Part shown: positions 60,002-64,000 of the stretch, piece after piece
How the letters are laid out: every line of letters starts with the position of its first letter
Position numbering within the stretch: position 1 is the first letter of the stretch
DNA from: Diphasiastrum complanatum
Lineage: Eukaryota; Streptophyta; Lycopodiopsida; Lycopodiales; Lycopodiaceae
Direction of reading: 5' to 3'
NCBI GenBank assembly: GCA_029204225.1
Contig: CM055099.1
Span: 54,945,373 to 55,009,372 of the forward strand
Length of the DNA stretch: 64,000 bases
Made by a program: the position numbers and the translations under genes
Notes under the pieces: model-generated
Told to the model about the DNA's origin: nothing
What the model saw: only the letters and a program-made list of their open reading frames with translations
The model's database searches: none

Positions 60002-61230
60002 TCCACGAGTTTTTGCTAGAAGCATTTGTTTTGTATAAAACAATTTCACGAAAGGGCCTTGAAATGCTTTACCAAGTTAATAGACCCCCCACTTAAAAAA
60101 AAGTTTTTTTTTTAAATGGTGGGAAAATTGGAAATCCTTTGAGGGCTAGGATTTATGAACATTATGGAGATTCAATCTAACGGTGAGTATTGATCTGCAC
60201 TCAGTGCACCTAAGTGTGCTCTGGCTTCTATTAGTAAGGAGATTACACAACCCTATTCTTTTACTCTTCATGCTTTCTTGCTCTCTCTCTCCCTTGCTCT
60301 TGCTCTCTCGGTTTTCTTCTCTACCATGACTGTTGCTGATTGGAGAAGAGAAGGCTTGTGAATGCCTTTGGAAGAGTAATCATGTGAACGATACTGCAAG
60401 TAAAGGTAAGCGTACTATCAATGATTTGGTGTAATAGTAACTCGATGTTGAAGGTATACATATGCTAAGCTTTGTTGTGTACGAAAAATGCTTACAATTT
60501 GTTGTGAATATTGTGGATTAATAGAATTTTTGGCTTGCAAACACTTGTTGGATAACTCTACAAGTAAGCGTTGACTCAAAGAGCAGGAGTGAGTACTTTC
60601 ACAGGTATTATACAAACTTTTTCATGATAAAGGTAGTCGATGGGACAATTGGCACATGATGATATTCATTACTATTGTATACACATATGATAATGAAGTG
60701 ATCGTTGGTCAACGCTTTTTGTTTGACCAGTAGATCGCGATACTATCTACGATTCATAATGAGTAGGTATATATGCATTGCTCCATACATTTTTCAGGAT
60801 TGATGGCCATCAAAAATGCGATGGACCACTCTCCCTTCTTACTGTCTTTCATAAACTTGAAAGCAGTGGAAGATGGATAGCTCGCAGGAAATTGCTTCAC
60901 CTCACATTCAGGTACGAAGCTTTATGAAATAACACCAAAATGGAAGGTAGACCAAATTATTACTACGGTCTGGATGCATGCATGAGAAACTTCAGAAGTT
61001 GCTTCAAATGGCTTTTTAAGTTATGATTCTAGAAAACGCTGATCTTGCATGCGTATAAGTTGATAAGGGGTTGTTTTATTGCCAAAAAAAAAAAATTTCT
61101 TTCCTTCATTTTAAGTCCAGATTTTACAAGGAATGCCACAGACTTATGTAGAGCTTGACTCTGGTACGCTTGGATGGCATGCCCAAGTCGTTTGGTGCTT
61201 GGACTCCCGAATGTTTTCTCATGGGATGTC
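60002..61230. other. unassigned stretch
   Basis: No gene supported. Confidence 0.4.
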
Positions 61231-61860
61231 CATGGGGCTAGTATAGCATGGCATTACAGATTAGGCCATTTAAATTCCAATTGTATTCAACAAATATCAA
61301 AACAAAATTTAGTACAAGATTAGGCTTCAATGAGCAAATCCGATACTCCATGCAAAAGTTGTATTACCAACAAGCATGCTAGAAGTCCATTTATTTTCGA
61401 ATCAGTTCACACTTCTAAAAATTTGCTAGATCTTGTACACATGGACATTTGTGGTCCTATGTAGACTATTTCCACATGGGAGAGCTGTCTACATTCTAAA
61501 TTTTATTTATGACTTCTCTCGGATGACTGCAACATACTTCTTGAAGAACAAATCCGATACTCTCAAGTTCTTCATGTAGTTCGAGGCATCAACAGAAAAA
61601 TCGACCCATAGAAGAATCAAAGCCCTACGCTTTGATGGAGGGGGAGTATTTCAGACTTCTGCAAGGCAAACGGAATACAATAGCATTTTACAACAAGCTC
61701 ACCTCAGTCCAATGGTGTGGCTAAATGGAAGAATCAGTCACTCATTGAAAGTGCAAAGAGCATGCTGGCCCATGCCTCTCTTCCAATGAAGTTCTGGGCA
61801 GAAGTTGTTACCACAACAACCTAACCAAAGCATAAGGGAAATTTCTCTGATTTACTGCAG
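61231..61860 (+). pseudogene. Ty1/copia pre-integrase and integrase remnant
   Basis: Plus strand, several frames: WHYRLGHLNSNCIQQISKQN and PCKSCITNKHARSPF (HHCC zinc domain), LLDLVHMDICGPM (catalytic Asp region), DFCKANGIQ, SSPQSNGVAKWKNQSLIESA (family form NGVAERKN) and LAHASLPMKFWAEVVTTTT. Several stops. The sequence jumps from here straight to a G-run polypurine tract and LTR, so RT and RNase H are missing. Confidence 0.75.
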
Positions 61861-61893
61861 GACAAAGTTTATAACAGCAGATAACTTCACCAT

Positions 61894-62568
61894 GGGGGGG
61901 GGGGGGGGGTGTTGGAATTAAGCATCACTCCAAATCACCAGAATTTGAGTCATCAGAGCATGAATCATTCGAGTTCCTCTTGAGCACCAGTACACTGTGT
62001 AAATATGAACTCTCTCTCTCTCTCTACAACAACACTACAACCTTACTTTCTGAAGTCGAACGTTTGTTCAATCAAACAACTAGAGCAAAATTAGGATCCA
62101 CAACAAACTCGAGGTCTTCGAGTTCCTCATCTTCTTCTTTGATCTCGTTCGAATTCAAGATCTTCGAGTTTGAGGTCCAGATCACCCACACTGCTCTATA
62201 CGACGTAGGCCACTTCACAGTTCACTTTACTACTTTTAGTAAATGCATTGCATCACCCTCGTTGCCCACATAGTCATTGTAACTGTTTTATATATATATG
62301 CATAACGGCAACTCATGAAATAGGTGTGATGATAAGTGATGATACACATGAAAGTGGAGAAGAGTGAATCAGAGTTATTGTGCTCCCATTGTATCTTAAT
62401 TATCTGATTCCTTAGAATCAAAGATATCCGAGAGAGTGAAAGCCATTCAAGAAATAGAGATAGTTATTTAATCTATAGCTAGCTAAGTAAAATCACTACA
62501 CACAATGCACCACTATTGTGAACCATTCTTGGACACAGGATCGTGATCTGATCATTGTATTCACAACA
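61894..62568 (+). repeat. polypurine G16 tract and 3' LTR of a deleted copia element
   Basis: A run of 16 G (61894-61909) is followed by TGTTGGAATTAAGC at 61910. A plausible LTR end, CACAACA, is at 62568 (659 bp), but no second LTR is in the window to confirm it. Confidence 0.5.
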
Positions 62569-64000
62569 ACTTAATTCAAATTCTCTATTTTCTTATGTGT
62601 ATTGCACTACGAATACTTTCTGATAATTTTCTTTTTCAATTGACACTCACACAATTTGGAATGTCTAATCTCAAAGGAAGCATGGCTATCTTAGACGTCT
62701 AATTGTTTCACTCCCTTCATGGTTGTTGCAAGATTCTTTCCAGTCTCAGATGCTCTGCCAAGCAGCCTAACCTCTGAGCCTGAGAAGAACGTAAACTGGC
62801 CTTTCCTACAATTATGTTCTGTACATGGGATCACGATGGCCAGTTTTGTAGGTGTTCATTATAGTATATTCACCCTGCCTGTCAGAGGATGACTTCAAGG
62901 CTTCAAAAACTTTGTTATTTATGAATGAGCACTTGCCAATGGAACAATTAACTCCGTTACGAGGCAAGCCTTGTTGAACAAAGTCAGATTTGCAATGCAG
63001 CACAGTTGCTCAATTTTCAAGATCCTAAGGTTGTAACCGAATTTAAGGAAGCTAATCTACTTGCAAAACCAAAAACTACTCTAAATATGATTGAAAAGCA
63101 TAGTCAAGAAACAAGAAACCAAACTAAACAGTATTTTAGAAGTCCAAGAATCAAGAAACCAACCAGTCTTTTGATTCTTGGACATCCCAAGAACATCAAG
63201 AACTAGAATGTTAGAGGATATGCAAGAATTTTACCACATTTCTAGCCTATTTAGTTTACTTGAAGGCTGGTCCTTACATTAATCCACAAACAAGAAAAGA
63301 AAGCTAATCCACTCTAGGAAAGCAGCAAATCTAATCCACTCTACAATCCACAACGACACACAAAGGAGGGAAGGGCAAGATCATGAATGCATCACTCAAG
63401 AAACAAGCATGATCGAGGAGCTCAATGGATGCACCAAACTCGTGAAGGCTCTTCTCATTTCAGCATAAAGTAGATACAATACACAAAAAGCTCCTCTTCA
63501 CAAAAAGGGAGTCTCTTAAATAAGCAAGAGAGCTCCTTAGGTGGCATCCCAATGGAATTTCCACATTTCACAAATTACAAGTGGAATAATGCTCTCCACT
63601 AGAGGTCATCATCAAAAGGTGGCTCACTCTACTTCTTTAAGAGGGGTCTACTTGCATTTATTACATTAGCCTAGAAATACAAGTTCCTACATGGTCATTC
63701 CATCTTTCGAGATTCACCATGAAGCTTACACAGTTCCTACTTGACAGTATTAACTAGTATTCCTTGGCTCTCATACTCGGCTCTCAGTCTTCGTTAGTCT
63801 CATCTTCACAGAGACCTCCTCGGTCTAAGGTGAGAGGTGCTTTTGAGTTGCTCTGTCCAAGTATCTTGGGGATTTGTCAGAATCAGCCAACATCATCCCA
63901 CCCCTAATGTGTTGCAGGACCCACTGCAACTCATATTGGACAATGTCGTTCCACTTTCGCATTGGCGTCTTTGATCAGCACTTGGAAAAGCATAGATCCT
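62569..64000. other. unassigned stretch, possible LTR edge near 63894
   Basis: No gene supported. On the minus strand near 63904-63886, AGGGGTGGGA followed by TGATGTTGGCTG resembles a polypurine tract and LTR start, preceded by an open stretch WNDIVQYELQWVLQHIRGGM. No family was assigned. Confidence 0.3.

Overview
This is a land-plant nuclear window (embryophyte; the exact lineage cannot be fixed from sequence alone). The evidence is a plastid-targeted ribosomal protein S1 gene, a plant-type eIF2-alpha gene with eight exons, several Ty1/copia families, and abundant long CT/GA microsatellites. Most of the rest is transposon debris, so the genome is probably large and repeat-rich.

Two host genes are well supported, both on the minus strand. 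(1) RPS1, the chloroplast 30S ribosomal protein S1, lies at 26331-27632 with an uninterrupted 433-codon frame and a probable 5'-UTR intron. (2) eIF2-alpha, the translation initiation factor 2 alpha subunit, spans 40169-48874. Its eight phase-0 exons rebuild a 338-residue protein with the stress-kinase phosphoacceptor Ser51. Its long introns hold a decayed copia element and two copies of a small palindrome-bounded repeat.

Layout. 0.5-2.1 kb: decayed multi-exon gene of unknown family. 2.2-3.4 kb: two copia 3' ends in opposite orientation. 4.4-5.2 kb: PIF1-like helicase remnant. 6.1-11.6 kb: copia element with both LTRs (minus). 12.5-14.55 kb: internally deleted copia element (plus). 16.29-21.66 kb: young, nearly complete copia element (minus). 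22.7-23.2 kb: probable LTR of another element. 26.3-27.9 kb: RPS1. 29.3-30.9 kb: remnant of a DUF7869-like transposon-associated gene. 31.2-32.95 kb: 3' half of a copia element. 34-36.3 kb: microsatellites and a ~57-bp minisatellite. 40.2-48.9 kb: eIF2-alpha. 49.65-49.85 kb: foldback repeat. 51.5-53 kb: a 1.5-kb LTR carrying a 187-bp CT tract. 53-54.5 kb: gypsy integrase and copia RT scraps. 56.4-59.1 kb: copia deletion derivative, with a triplicated primer-binding-site junction and an LTR that seems shared with a second copy. 59.3-60 kb: CT-tract foldback modules. 61.2-62.6 kb: another deletion derivative (plus).

No operon, CRISPR array, tRNA or rRNA was seen. The two host genes both act in translation (plastid and cytosol), but nothing suggests joint function. 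The more unusual signals are structural: a small repeat family bounded by palindromes in an eIF2-alpha intron, repeated internal deletion of copia elements, LTRs carrying CT microsatellites and G-box palindromes, and tandem amplification of an LTR/PBS junction. I did not find convincing evidence of a new multi-gene system.
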